A stretch of DNA of 37,794 nucleotides from Calditrichota bacterium (GTDB lineage Bacteria > Electryoneota > AABM5-125-24 > Hatepunaeales > Hatepunaeaceae), in assembly GCA_018644935.1 (NCBI GenBank), contig JABGPL010000034.1, forward strand, positions 1 to 37,794. Reading direction: 5' to 3'. Position 1 is the stretch's first letter. Each line of letters opens with the position of its first letter. A program made the position numbers and the translations under genes. This document shows, piece by piece, positions 14,823 through 23,700 of the stretch. Below the pieces are notes generated by a model. That model was given only the letters and a program-made list of their open reading frames with translations. It ran no database searches and was not told the origin of the DNA.

Positions 14823-15935
14823 ATGAGTAAGTTTTCGGACATGTCACGTATGGCCATTCGGGATATAATACCTTACGAACCCGGAAAACCAATAAGTGAA
14901 GTGGAAAGGGAGTATGGTCTTACAGATGTAATTAAACTCGCATCAAATGAAAACCCGTTGGGACCATCTCCAATGGCAATGGAAGCCGTGAAAAATGCTG
15001 TGGCAGAAATGCACCTTTACCCGGATGGTGGGGGGTATCACCTAAAAGAAAAGCTGTCACGATCTTTTGATTTGCCACCAAATCAGATTGTTCTCGGAAA
15101 CGGATCAGCAGAAATCGTCGAGCAGATTACTGAAGCATTTGTCGGTCCTGGAGATGAAGCGATTATAGGTCGTCAGGCATTTTTCAAATATCGAATTGCG
15201 GTCAAAATAATGGATGGAACCGTCGTCTGGGCGGAAATGCCGGGTTTGGAATATGATGCAGATGATATGTTAAATAGGGTTACCAACAAGACAAAGGTGA
15301 TTTTTATTGCAAATCCCAACAACCCGACAGGGACCCTGATGGATAAGGGTCAGGTTGATTATATGATGAGCAAACTTCCTGGTCATATCATTGTTGTTTT
15401 TGATGAAGCGTATTATGATTACAGGTCTCCCGAAAGATACCCTGATTCGATGGAGTATCTACGCCAGGGGCGCAATGTGATTATATTAAGAACATTTTCC
15501 AAATCCTATGGATTGGCTGCGTTGCGTTTGGGTTACGCTTTTTCGACACCAGAAATCAGCCATGCGATGAATGCTGTCAGGGAAGCATTCAATGTAAACT
15601 CGCTGGCACTGGTAGCCGGTCAAGCAGCATTGGATGATCATGAATTCCTGCGCAAAACATTGGAAATTAACTCGGTTGGTAAAGAGTATTTCTATAAGGA
15701 GCTTGAACGGATTGGGTTGGTGTATATTCCAACTGAAGCCAACTTTGTGCTAATTAAAACACCGTTACCGGGCCGGGACCTTTTTAAAGAACTCTTATTT
15801 AAAGGAGTTGTAGTTCGACCGGTTGATGGCTATGGTTTGCCGGACTATGTTCGAGTTTCAATCGGACTGCCCGATGAGAATATCCGGTTTTTCAGAGAAT
15901 TGGAGGAGTTGTTGAGGAGTAAGGACCAAATCTGA
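14823..15935 (+). CDS. hisC: Histidinol-phosphate aminotransferase
   Basis: 370 residues, a normal length. It transfers the amino group of glutamate to imidazole-acetol phosphate, the seventh step of histidine synthesis, as a cytosolic PLP-dependent dimer. Signature segments are KLASNENPLGPSP near the N terminus, LGNGSAEIVEQ (phosphate/PLP contact), NPNNPTG (residues 165-171), VVFDEAYYDY with D194 and Y197, TFSKSYG with the PLP lysine K227, and LRLGY with R235. The start ATG follows a GAGGGGA site at 9 bases. No other his genes are in the window. A related aromatic-aminotransferase specificity cannot be excluded by sequence reading alone. Confidence 0.92.
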   Translation: MSKFSDMSRMAIRDIIPYEPGKPISEVEREYGLTDVIKLASNENPLGPSPMAMEAVKNAVAEMHLYPDGGGYHLKEKLSRSFDLPPNQIVLGNGSAEIVEQITEAFVGPGDEAIIGRQAFFKYRIAVKIMDGTVVWAEMPGLEYDADDMLNRVTNKTKVIFIANPNNPTGTLMDKGQVDYMMSKLPGHIIVVFDEAYYDYRSPERYPDSMEYLRQGRNVIILRTFSKSYGLAALRLGYAFSTPEISHAMNAVREAFNVNSLALVAGQAALDDHEFLRKTLEINSVGKEYFYKELERIGLVYIPTEANFVLIKTPLPGRDLFKELLFKGVVVRPVDGYGLPDYVRVSIGLPDENIRFFRELEELLRSKDQI

Positions 15936-16043
15936 ATGAAAAATATCAATTGGAATTTGATAAGTTTTTAATACTCGGATTGCTCAGCTCTGGATAAACT
16001 TGTGCTCGACTTTTTAGATAAGTGTTTTACATCATCACATTGG

Positions 16044-16071
16044 TTGACAATTTTGGCAGGTGATATATATT
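16044..16071 (+). promoter_or_regulatory. Sigma-70-like promoter for the 16179 gene
   Basis: TTGACA (16044-16049), a 16-bp spacer, then TATATT (16066-16071). Transcription would begin near 16078 and leave a ~100-nt leader before the ATG at 16179. The preceding hisC ends 109 bp upstream, so a new transcription unit is plausible. Confidence 0.55.
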
Positions 16072-16178
16072 GACTAAAAGAGAAACTGTTTTTGCCCTGT
16101 TTTTGAACAACCTCTGATTAGTACCTAATTTTTTATTTTTGATTTAAACTGCCATCATCCTAAAAGGGGAGAAAAAAC

Positions 16179-16634
16179 ATGGCAATAATGAGTGATACTA
16201 GTTTTAAAGAACTAAGTTGGGAATCGAAAGAGCATGACTGGACTGGTAAATCATTTTACTTTATCCCTATAATGAATGTGTTTGGGAAACCACTCAGTCT
16301 TGGCAATAAATTTGAAGAGCTCAACCGTGAGCTGAGAATGAACGGCTATCGAACTTTAAATAGTATGATTTTAGTTCAGGCAGCAACATTCAAGGGACGG
16401 ATAATGGTCGAAGTTGAGAAACTTGATAAATATGATTCTCAGGTGATCACATTCGATGATACTACGACTGCCGATACAATAGTTCACAAAGGTTCTTCCG
16501 GAAGTCTTGGCTCAGACGTGAAAAGATTGCAACAGCGCTTTGCCAGCAGAAGAGGTATGAATCCGAAGGACATTTATTACTGGCATATTGATGGCCCCGG
16601 TTCAGATCGTGCCGTTCTTTTTGCAGTAAGCTAA
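16179..16634 (+). CDS. Protein of unknown function (151 aa)
   Basis: A soluble 151-residue protein without signal peptide or membrane helix. AAAAGGGGAG precedes the ATG by 6 bases, a strong ribosome site, and a TTGACA/TATATT promoter lies ~110 bp upstream, so it may be well expressed. Segments of note are KSFYFIPIMNVFGKP, NRELRMNGYRTLNSMILVQA and an alternating strand pattern with ATFKGRIMVEVEKL, then RFASRRGMNPKDIYYWHIDG. The mixed alpha/beta pattern suggests one compact domain. I do not recognise the family. The metallo-hydrolase gene starts 42 bp downstream and is probably co-transcribed. Confidence 0.6.
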   Translation: MAIMSDTSFKELSWESKEHDWTGKSFYFIPIMNVFGKPLSLGNKFEELNRELRMNGYRTLNSMILVQAATFKGRIMVEVEKLDKYDSQVITFDDTTTADTIVHKGSSGSLGSDVKRLQQRFASRRGMNPKDIYYWHIDGPGSDRAVLFAVS

Positions 16635-16676
16635 GAAAATACAATTCCTTTAAAAGAAAATTTATCCGAGGATTAC

Positions 16677-17321
16677 ATGGATGATAAAGTTCGCACGATG
16701 GTTAACAACATCGAATGGCTGGGACATGCGAGTTTTAAACTGTGCGGTTCGAAAACGATTTATATAGATCCGTGGAAACTGCCTGCCGGTGTTGGTGGTG
16801 ATGGAGAAATCGTGTTAGTTACACACGAACACTACGATCATTGCAGTCCGAAAGATATCAAGCAAGCACTTTCGAGTAATGGAGAAGTGTTAATGTCTGA
16901 AAGCTGTAAGCCCAATTACCCGGGGGCGGATATTTATACTCTTCCATACATGAAGCATAAAGTGGATGGTTTGAGCATTTATGCAACAGCTGCTTACAAT
17001 CTCAACAAACAGTTCCACACTAAAGAAATGGGACATGTTGGGTATATTGTTACACTTGATGGTGTAACAATTTATCATACCGGAGACTGTGATGCTTTTC
17101 CACATATGGCAGATTTAAAATGCGACATTCTGTTGGTTCCGGTATCCGGCACTTATGTGATGGACCCAGGCGATGCCGTAGATGCCTGTAATATGGTGAA
17201 ACCGCAAGTTGCTATACCCATGCATTGGGGTGATGCGGATGTAGTTGGAACGAAAGGGGATGCCGAACGATTCCAAAAAGTCGCTCCCTGTGAGGTTGTT
17301 ATCCTTGACCGGAAGATCTAA
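16677..17321 (+). CDS. Metallo-beta-lactamase-fold hydrolase, UlaG-like
   Basis: 214 residues with the ordered MBL motifs: WLGHASF at the N terminus, THEHYDH (H50, H52, D54, H55), YHTGDCD carrying the metal-bridging Asp, and MHWGD near the C terminus. The sequence and length resemble the compact UlaG/YcaQ-neighbour class of cytosolic metal-dependent hydrolases (COG2220). The metal centre appears complete. GAGG lies five bases before the ATG at 16677. The substrate is unknown; relatives act on lactones, phosphodiesters or cyclic phosphates. It follows the unknown 151-residue gene by 42 bp and precedes a terminator-like hairpin. Confidence 0.85.
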   Translation: MDDKVRTMVNNIEWLGHASFKLCGSKTIYIDPWKLPAGVGGDGEIVLVTHEHYDHCSPKDIKQALSSNGEVLMSESCKPNYPGADIYTLPYMKHKVDGLSIYATAAYNLNKQFHTKEMGHVGYIVTLDGVTIYHTGDCDAFPHMADLKCDILLVPVSGTYVMDPGDAVDACNMVKPQVAIPMHWGDADVVGTKGDAERFQKVAPCEVVILDRKI

Positions 17322-17463
17322 TCTGATTTACATTTCTTTTTATTTCAAACATCATCTGAGTTCAGAACCATTGATTTGAATGAAGGAACTGAAATTAATT
17401 TGTTTTAGATTAAGAGGTCTTGGTTAACCTGTGTTTTCAGAGTTGGAAATGATTCATTACAGC

Positions 17464-17490
17464 AGCCCGAGAAAAGTGTTTTTTCGGGCT
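17464..17490 (+). terminator. Rho-independent-type terminator
   Basis: AGCCCGAGAAAA pairs with TTTTTTCGGGCT (one G-T wobble) around the loop GTG, and is followed by TTACTGTG. It lies about 140 bp behind the UlaG-like gene and 44 bp before the PqqB-like gene, separating the two units. Confidence 0.6.
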
Positions 17491-17533
17491 TTACTGTGTT
17501 AAAGTCTAACGGACAACCGGAGTATTTAGTCAC

Positions 17534-18334
17534 ATGTCTGTAAATGAGTTAAAAATAGTAATTACAGGCTCGGCTCAGGATGGTGGAATACCTCAAGCAG
17601 GTTGTAAGTGTTTAAATTGTTTGAATTTTCCCCGGCTGATCTCCTCACTTGCTATTATCGACGGTAAATCTGTAGTATTTATCGATGTTACACCGGATTT
17701 TAGATTCCAATACAGCCGGATTGTGAAGGATTATGATGTTAAGCTCGATGCTGTCTATTTGACTCATGCTCATTGGGGGCACTACGGAGGGTTGATGTCC
17801 TTCGGTAGAGAAGGGTGGAACACGAAAGACATGCCGGTTTTTATGTCACATAAATTTTTGAATTTCCTAACTGGAAATCAGCCTTTTGCTGAGCTTATTT
17901 CGAATAAAAATATCTTGCCAAAAATCATCGAGGATGGAGTTAATACCGATTATGGTTTGATTCCGATTCGTGTTGCTCACCGGGATGAATTTTGTGACAC
18001 CTATGGATATCTGATATTGGCAAAATCAAAGCGCGTATTATACCTTCCCTGCCTTGATTATTTCAGTAGCGAAATAAATGAGTTAATCCAGTCAGTCGAT
18101 CTTTCGATTATCGACGGGACCTTCTATGATGATACTGAAGTAGGCAACAGAGATATTTCCCAAATTCCCCATCCACGCGTTTCGTCAAGCATGAAACAGT
18201 TCGCCGATGTTGCAGATAAAGTGGTTTTTACACATTTAAATCACAGTAATCCACTTGTAAACCCACATGGGAATGAGTACTCTAATCTGGTCTCGGCCGG
18301 TTTCAGAGTTGCGGAAGACTGGAGTGAACTTTAA
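17534..18334 (+). CDS. PqqB-like metallo-beta-lactamase-fold protein
   Basis: 266 residues. Like PqqB, it begins with a GSAQDGGIPQ stretch followed by a cysteine cluster C24-K-C26-L-N-C29, and has a relaxed metal motif, THAHWGHYGG (H78, H80, H83). The Asp normally in the third MBL position is Gly82. Later segments are VAHRDEFCDTYGYLI, SIIDGTFYDD, HPRVSSSMKQF and VFTHLNHSNPL. PqqB is a cytosolic iron hydroxylase in pyrroloquinoline quinone synthesis. No pqqA, C, D or E is present here, so this protein probably belongs to the wider PqqB-like group with unknown substrate. The RidA-family gene starts 25 bp downstream, so the two are likely co-transcribed. Confidence 0.8.
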   Translation: MSVNELKIVITGSAQDGGIPQAGCKCLNCLNFPRLISSLAIIDGKSVVFIDVTPDFRFQYSRIVKDYDVKLDAVYLTHAHWGHYGGLMSFGREGWNTKDMPVFMSHKFLNFLTGNQPFAELISNKNILPKIIEDGVNTDYGLIPIRVAHRDEFCDTYGYLILAKSKRVLYLPCLDYFSSEINELIQSVDLSIIDGTFYDDTEVGNRDISQIPHPRVSSSMKQFADVADKVVFTHLNHSNPLVNPHGNEYSNLVSAGFRVAEDWSEL

Positions 18335-18359
18335 CAGAATATAATTTTCAGGAAAAAAC

Positions 18360-18755
18360 ATGATGAAACAACGCTTTTCCAGTGGTACAAAATGGGAAGT
18401 AACCACAGGATATTCCCGTGCAATAAGAATGGGACATCGCGTTCTAATTTCCGGGACTACAGCTACCGATAAGGATGGCAAGATAGTTGGAGTAGGGGAT
18501 GGATATAAACAGACCATTCAAGCTCTGCGAAATATTGAAAGTGCCTTGCAAATGGCAGGCGCAGATCTAATTAATGTTGTTCGGACAAGAGTCTATGTTA
18601 CTGATAAAAATGTCTGGGAAGAGGTTGCACGAGCACATGGCGAGTTTTTCGGTCAAATCAAACCGGCATCAAGTTTGATTGGCATTAGCTGGTTAGTTGA
18701 TCCTGATATGCTTGTTGAGATAGAGGCTGAAGCAATAATTAGTGACGAGGACTGA
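18360..18755 (+). CDS. RidA/YjgF-family protein lacking the catalytic Arg
   Basis: 131 residues with the RidA fold: VLISGTTATDKDGKIVG, the Gln-rich helix QTIQALRNIESALQMAGA, VRTRVYVTD, and the final strand VEIEAEAII. Canonical RidA uses an Arg in PARSC-like sequence to hydrolyse imine/enamine intermediates; here the aligned stretch is KPASSLIGI, with Ser at that place (S104), so it is unlikely to be a standard imine deaminase. Rid subfamilies without this Arg have other or unknown roles. AGGA precedes the tandem ATGATG start. It is the middle gene of a likely pqqB-like / ridA-like / kdsB transcription unit, ending two bases before the kdsB start. Confidence 0.85.
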   Translation: MMKQRFSSGTKWEVTTGYSRAIRMGHRVLISGTTATDKDGKIVGVGDGYKQTIQALRNIESALQMAGADLINVVRTRVYVTDKNVWEEVARAHGEFFGQIKPASSLIGISWLVDPDMLVEIEAEAIISDED

Positions 18756-18757
18756 TA

Positions 18758-19513
18758 GTGGCGGAGATAGTTGGGATTATTCCGGCGAGATATGATTCGA
18801 CTCGTCTCCCGGGTAAACTGCTTTTGGATATAGCCGGTAAATCGGTACTCGAGAGAACATGGCTGAGAGCTTGCAAGACCAAAACCATAAATCGGGTCGT
18901 TATCGCATCAGGTGACGAAAAGATTACAGAAGCCTCTAATTTGTTCGGAGCTGAGGTGGTTGAATGCTACGGCTCATTCGCCACGGGTAGTGATAGGATA
19001 GCATTTGCGATAGAACGACTCTATCCTGGATCTGAGAAACCGGACATTGTTGTTAATATTCAGGGGGACGAACCATTGCTGAATCCAGAGACGGTTGATT
19101 TGGTGGTGAAACGTCTTTTGAATGATGCTGAATCTGGAGTATCGACTGCAATAACACGGATTAACACTGTAGCTGAATATCTCGATACCGCTGCCGTAAA
19201 GGTTGTGGTAGATTCAGAACAGCGAGCACTATACTTTTCGCGTTCTCCGATTCCTGCGGGATGGGAGATCGGCGCAAATTTAGCATATCGCCATATTGGG
19301 TTGTATGTTTACAGGTTACAAGTACTTTTAGATTATGTAAAAACTCCACAGAGTGAGTTGGAAAAGCTTGAGCGACTCGAGCAACTCCGATTATTGTACA
19401 ACGGTACAAAAATCGCTACGGTATTGGTAGATGAGATTGGGATTGGGATAGATACAAAAAAAGATTTGGACAGTGTTCGGAAAATTATCGAACGATATTC
19501 TGTGGTAGATTAA
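18758..19513 (+). CDS. kdsB: 3-deoxy-manno-octulosonate cytidylyltransferase
   Basis: 251 residues, normal length. It activates Kdo with CTP to CMP-Kdo for lipid A-core assembly in the cytosol. Family motifs are IPARYDSTRLPGKLL at the N terminus, NIQGDEPLL near residue 100 with catalytic Asp, YFSRSPIP and HIGLYVYR, with LEKLEQLR-like LERLEQLRLLYNG near the end. The start is GTG at 18758, two bases after the ridA-like stop. It implies an LPS-bearing Gram-negative envelope. A hairpin terminator follows at 19527. Confidence 0.94.
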   Translation: MAEIVGIIPARYDSTRLPGKLLLDIAGKSVLERTWLRACKTKTINRVVIASGDEKITEASNLFGAEVVECYGSFATGSDRIAFAIERLYPGSEKPDIVVNIQGDEPLLNPETVDLVVKRLLNDAESGVSTAITRINTVAEYLDTAAVKVVVDSEQRALYFSRSPIPAGWEIGANLAYRHIGLYVYRLQVLLDYVKTPQSELEKLERLEQLRLLYNGTKIATVLVDEIGIGIDTKKDLDSVRKIIERYSVVD

Positions 19514-19526
19514 TCTGTTTAAAAGA

Positions 19527-19562
19527 TTAATCCCACCGGGGTTTTTTCTCCGGCGGGATTAA
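19527..19562. terminator. Bidirectional terminator hairpin between convergent genes
   Basis: TTAATCCCACCGG pairs with CCGGCGGGATTAA (one G-T wobble) around a loop containing GGTTTTTTCT. On the minus strand it is followed by TCTTTT, on the plus strand by CAAAAAT. It sits between kdsB (plus, stop 19513) and the NYN gene (minus, stop 19590). Confidence 0.7.
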
Positions 19563-19589
19563 CAAAAATATGACAAGACTCTTCAGGAT

Positions 19590-20528
19590 TTATTGAGGAG
19601 CAAAAGTGTCGTCCGGAGACTTTTCTTCAGCTTTATTTCCTACTGCTTCCTTTGGTTTTGCCTCTTCCCTGGCAGCCTCATCCTTAGGAGCTTCATATCC
19701 GGGAGCATCTTTGGGAGGAGTAGTATCCTGCATAGGTTCAGGTACAATATACGGTTCAGGTTGTACAACATTCTGTCCATATGAAGGAGCATTCTGTTGT
19801 TGTTGTTGTTGCTGCTGTTGTTGCTGTTCATTTCTGAACTGATTCTGTTGGTATGCCGGTGGTCTCTGCTGGTAATTGTTTTGGTGATAATTTTGTTGTT
19901 GGCGGTCCGGATATGTCGGTTGAGTATCGACAATTCGATTTTCTCGTTGATATTCCGGTCGCATATACGGCATAGTTCTAATAAAGCAATCTTTAATGAA
20001 TTCCAGATCCATTATAATACTGCCATCACCCTCATTTCGTAATTCCGAGGAACCACCCATCGGGAACGATGCAATATAAACATTGCTACCGAGATCTTTG
20101 GCAAAGCGGACAGCATAAATATAATCGCTATCTCCACTGACCAAAATGATTCCATCACATGCTTTGAGCAACCCAAGCCTCACCATATCAACGGCGATTT
20201 GCACGTCAATACCCTTTTCGGTAGGGAAGTACTGGGATGAGAAACCTTGCTCCGTACGAAGTCGGTGATATACCAGATGTCCCAATTTCAGAGTAATGAA
20301 GGGAGTTGCACGAAGATTGTCAAAAAACTTCTGTTGTCTTTGATAACCCAACGGATCTATAGTCTTAGAGACATGAGCATTATAATAGTAGATGCGGAGT
20401 AATTGACCCTCTATCTCCTTGCTCAGCTTCTGTCCTAATTTCCTGAAATCCACATCGGTGCGATTAAAATTGAGTTGGCAACCTTTGTAAAAGTTGTTAC
20501 CATCAATCAAAATTGCAATGCGATTCAT
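19590..20528 (-). CDS. NYN-domain (LabA/DUF88) nuclease-like protein with polyQ
   Basis: 312 residues. Residues 1-155 form a NYN (PIN-like) domain with the acidic set D9 (ILIDGNN), D108 and D114 (KGIDVQIAVDM), and D133/D135 (SGDSDY), consistent with metal-dependent RNA or DNA cleavage; LabA-type relatives also act in regulation. The remaining ~130 residues are low-complexity: a Gln/Asn/Pro-rich stretch with YQQRPPAYQQN and an uninterrupted run of 11 Gln (encoded at 19794-19826), then a Lys/Glu/Pro/Ala tail. Such tails are typical of proteins that self-associate or bind RNA. The ATG at 20528 has a purine-rich AAAGAGGTA upstream. It is divergent from mfd. Confidence 0.85.
   Translation of the reverse strand: MNRIAILIDGNNFYKGCQLNFNRTDVDFRKLGQKLSKEIEGQLLRIYYYNAHVSKTIDPLGYQRQQKFFDNLRATPFITLKLGHLVYHRLRTEQGFSSQYFPTEKGIDVQIAVDMVRLGLLKACDGIILVSGDSDYIYAVRFAKDLGSNVYIASFPMGGSSELRNEGDGSIIMDLEFIKDCFIRTMPYMRPEYQRENRIVDTQPTYPDRQQQNYHQNNYQQRPPAYQQNQFRNEQQQQQQQQQQQNAPSYGQNVVQPEPYIVPEPMQDTTPPKDAPGYEAPKDEAAREEAKPKEAVGNKAEEKSPDDTFAPQ
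19794..19826 (-). repeat. CAA/CAG trinucleotide run encoding 11 glutamines
   Basis: Eleven consecutive Gln codons in the NYN gene, seven CAA and four CAG. The mixed codons lower the slippage risk but leave runs of up to five identical triplets. Length could vary between strains. Confidence 0.9.
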
Positions 20529-20663
20529 AAAAATACCTCTTTTTTGTATTTAACTATTATTGTTTACGCGATCAAATGAATTTTCAAACGAATTACCTAA
20601 AGTTAAGAGAATAGTAAAGTAATGTTCAAAAACTTCCTGTTTCGTTAAATATAGTTTTGTGTA

Positions 20664-20690
20664 TTGACAAACACAATCATCTCGTACTTA
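20664..20690 (+). promoter_or_regulatory. Possible mfd promoter
   Basis: TTGACA at 20664-20669 with TACTTA at 20685-20690 (15-bp spacer) is a suboptimal pair. The 215-bp divergent interval (20529-20743) between the NYN gene and mfd should hold promoters for both; no better one was found by eye. Confidence 0.3.
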
Positions 20691-20743
20691 TTTGTTAGGT
20701 GTAACGAAAACTTTCTCAAAAAATTTGTACCCCTAAGTAGAAT

Positions 20744-23700
20744 ATGCAATTACTTTTCAAAACGCTTCAATCATCGGAGCCGATGGATCAGTTAGTCACG
20801 ATGATAAGTGCAAAAAAAACAAAGATTACCATCGGCGGTCTGGTCGGATCTCTGGGCAGTTTTGTAGCCTCTACATTATTAAAAAGGCTCGGTTTACCAG
20901 TTCTTGTTGTAGTGCCAACAACAGCAAAAGCAGAAGGCGTTCTGGATGATCTTGTTGCTATTAATGGTAGTGCACCTGTAGGTTATATGCCGCCCTCGCA
21001 TCTTCACCCATTTGATACATCAGCTTTAGCCCTTGGTCCTTTGAATGAAAGAGCCGATGCGATGCTCAGGTTTAGCCGAGGTGAGAGGTCAATACTTGTC
21101 ACTCAGCCGGAAGCGTTTCTAGAATCATGTCCTAATCTGGACTGGATCAGAGATCATACATTAACACTGATCGTCGGAGAGGATAATCCACGAGATATTC
21201 TGATTAGGGAGCTATCGACTGCTGGTTATCATCGAGAAAATCTTGTCGCTTCTCAGGGACAATTTGCCGTAAGAGGTGGATTAATTGATATTTATCCATA
21301 TGGGCACGAAGATCCTGTCCGTATAGAATATGATTTCGATAAAATCATCAGTATGCGAAGTTTCAGTCCTACAACTCAGAGAAGTGTTAAACAGCTAAAT
21401 GAAATTACTTTTCTTGCCGGATTAGAAGGAGAAGGACAGAAAAGCCGAATACTGGATTTGCTGCCAAAGGATTCTGTAATATTTTGGTTTGGTAAAGAAG
21501 AAATTAATGAGCGAATTGAAAGTTTCCATAAACGTGCAAAAACCGCCCATCGTGATGGTACAGGCAGGGACGAAATTGACCCAAGGGAATTATTTAGATC
21601 TGTCGATGATTTGATTTCTAATGCACCACCGAAAAATCAAATTATTGGCTTACAGATATCGAGAGGTAAGCAGGTTGATGTTGATTTCAAGGCACGATTT
21701 CCGGATTCATTTGGCCCGAATGTAAAAAGTATATCCGATTATTTGAGAGGTTATGTAAAGAGGGATTACGGCATAACACTCACGACGGGAACATCAGGTG
21801 AGAAAGACAGGCTTGAAGAATTACTCTTTGATGACAATCTGGATCAGGTTCGAGTTACAACTCCAACAATTTCAAAAGGATTTACACTCGATCGCAGTCA
21901 TCAGGCAGTTTTAACGGCTCATGAATTGTACGATAGGCGTAAACTGAGATCAAAGCATACACGGTTCAGGAGGCGGGCAGCGCAATTTGATCGACTGTCC
22001 CTGCGAAGGGGTGACCTCGTTGTTCATGCTGAATATGGTATTGGGAAGTATGAAGGTCTTCAGATGATTAAAGTGCAGGGGCATCCGCATGAGAGTATCA
22101 GGATCAGGTATGCAGATGACGTAATTCTGTACATTAGAATAGAGCAATTTGGATTAGTTGAAAAATATGCTGGCGGAGAGAACGCCAAACCGACGCTATC
22201 CAGAGTTGGAACCAAAGACTGGGAACGAACCAAAAAGAAAACCCGGAAAGCCCTTCAGGATATGGCTGATGAGCTGGTTGCCCTTTATGCCAAACGTAAG
22301 GTCGCAAAGGGATATGCATTTCCTGAAGACACTCACTGGCAGAGGGAAATGGAAGCATCTTTTGAGTTTGAGGACACGCCAGGTCAAGTTGAAGCAACGG
22401 AGGACATAAAAGATGACCTCATTAAATCTCAACCGATGGACAGACTTCTATGCGGTGATGTTGGGTTTGGTAAAACTGAAGTTGCAATCAGAGCGGCGTT
22501 TAAGGTTGTGCAAGAAAGCATGCAGGTTGCGGTTTTAGTGCCGACTACAATTCTCGCTCAACAACATCATGACACTTTTAGAGAGAGATTAGCTTCATAT
22601 CCGATCTCAATTGAAGCGCTTTCCAGGTTCAAAACTGCAAAGGAACAGCGAGAAATTGTCAAAGAGCTCAATGATGGGAAAGTTGATATTGTAATAGGGA
22701 CACATCGTCTGGTATCAAAAGACGTGAAATTTCATAAACTAGGGTTACTGATTATTGATGAGGAACATCGATTCGGAGTGCGTCATAAAGAGAGATTAAA
22801 GCAGTTAAAAACTAATGTTGATGTTCTAACAATGACAGCGACACCTATTCCGAGAACGATGCATATGGCGCTACTGGGAGCTCGAGACACTTCTCAAATC
22901 AATACTGCACCGGTAGATAGACTGCCAATACAAACCGAGGTGCATGCTTGGTCAGAGGATGTTATTCACGATGCAATTCTTCGTGAGGTTGACCGACAGG
23001 GGCAGGTATTTTTCCTCCACAATCGGATCAGCTCTATATATTCGATAAAAGGTATGTTAGAACGACTTGTTCCCGGCATAAGTTACGGTGTTGCTCACGG
23101 TCAAATGAAAGAAAGGGATTTAGAAAAAGTGATGCATGATTTTATCCATGGTAGATATGATGTACTCATATCTACTATGATAATTGAATCCGGGTTGGAT
23201 ATTCCGAATGCAAATACCCTAATTGTAAACCGGGCGGATAGATTTGGTTTAGCACAACTATACCAGCTTCGTGGTCGGATTGGGCGGAGCAACCGACAGG
23301 CATATGCGTATTTGTTAACACCACCTAAATTGGCAATGACAAATGATGCCAGACTAAGATTAACGACCCTGAGCGAACTCACAGACCTGGGAAGTGGCAT
23401 GAAAGTGGCGATGCGCGATCTTGAAATCCGAGGCGCGGGAAATCTGCTTGGAGCTCAACAATCCGGACATATCAACGCAGTTGGATTTGACTTATACACT
23501 CAAATGCTGGAGGATGTGGTAAAGAAAGCAAAAGGTGAAGAATCCGATGTCTTGCCTGTAGTAGAAGAAAGCGAAGTGAAAATTGATTTTAAGGGATCTG
23601 CTCTCTTTCCACTTGATTACATCAGTGATAGTGATCATCGGTACGATTTCTATCGTCGATTGTCAACATCTAAAGATATGGAAACGGTAAACCAAATTGA

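Noticed and set aside
17534-18334. PQQ biosynthesis locus
   Set aside because: Only a PqqB-like gene is present; no pqqA, C, D or E, and the metal motif differs.
19606-20042. Plus-strand frames opposite the NYN gene with runs of Cys or Leu
   Set aside because: They are shadows of the CAA/CAG tract on the other strand.
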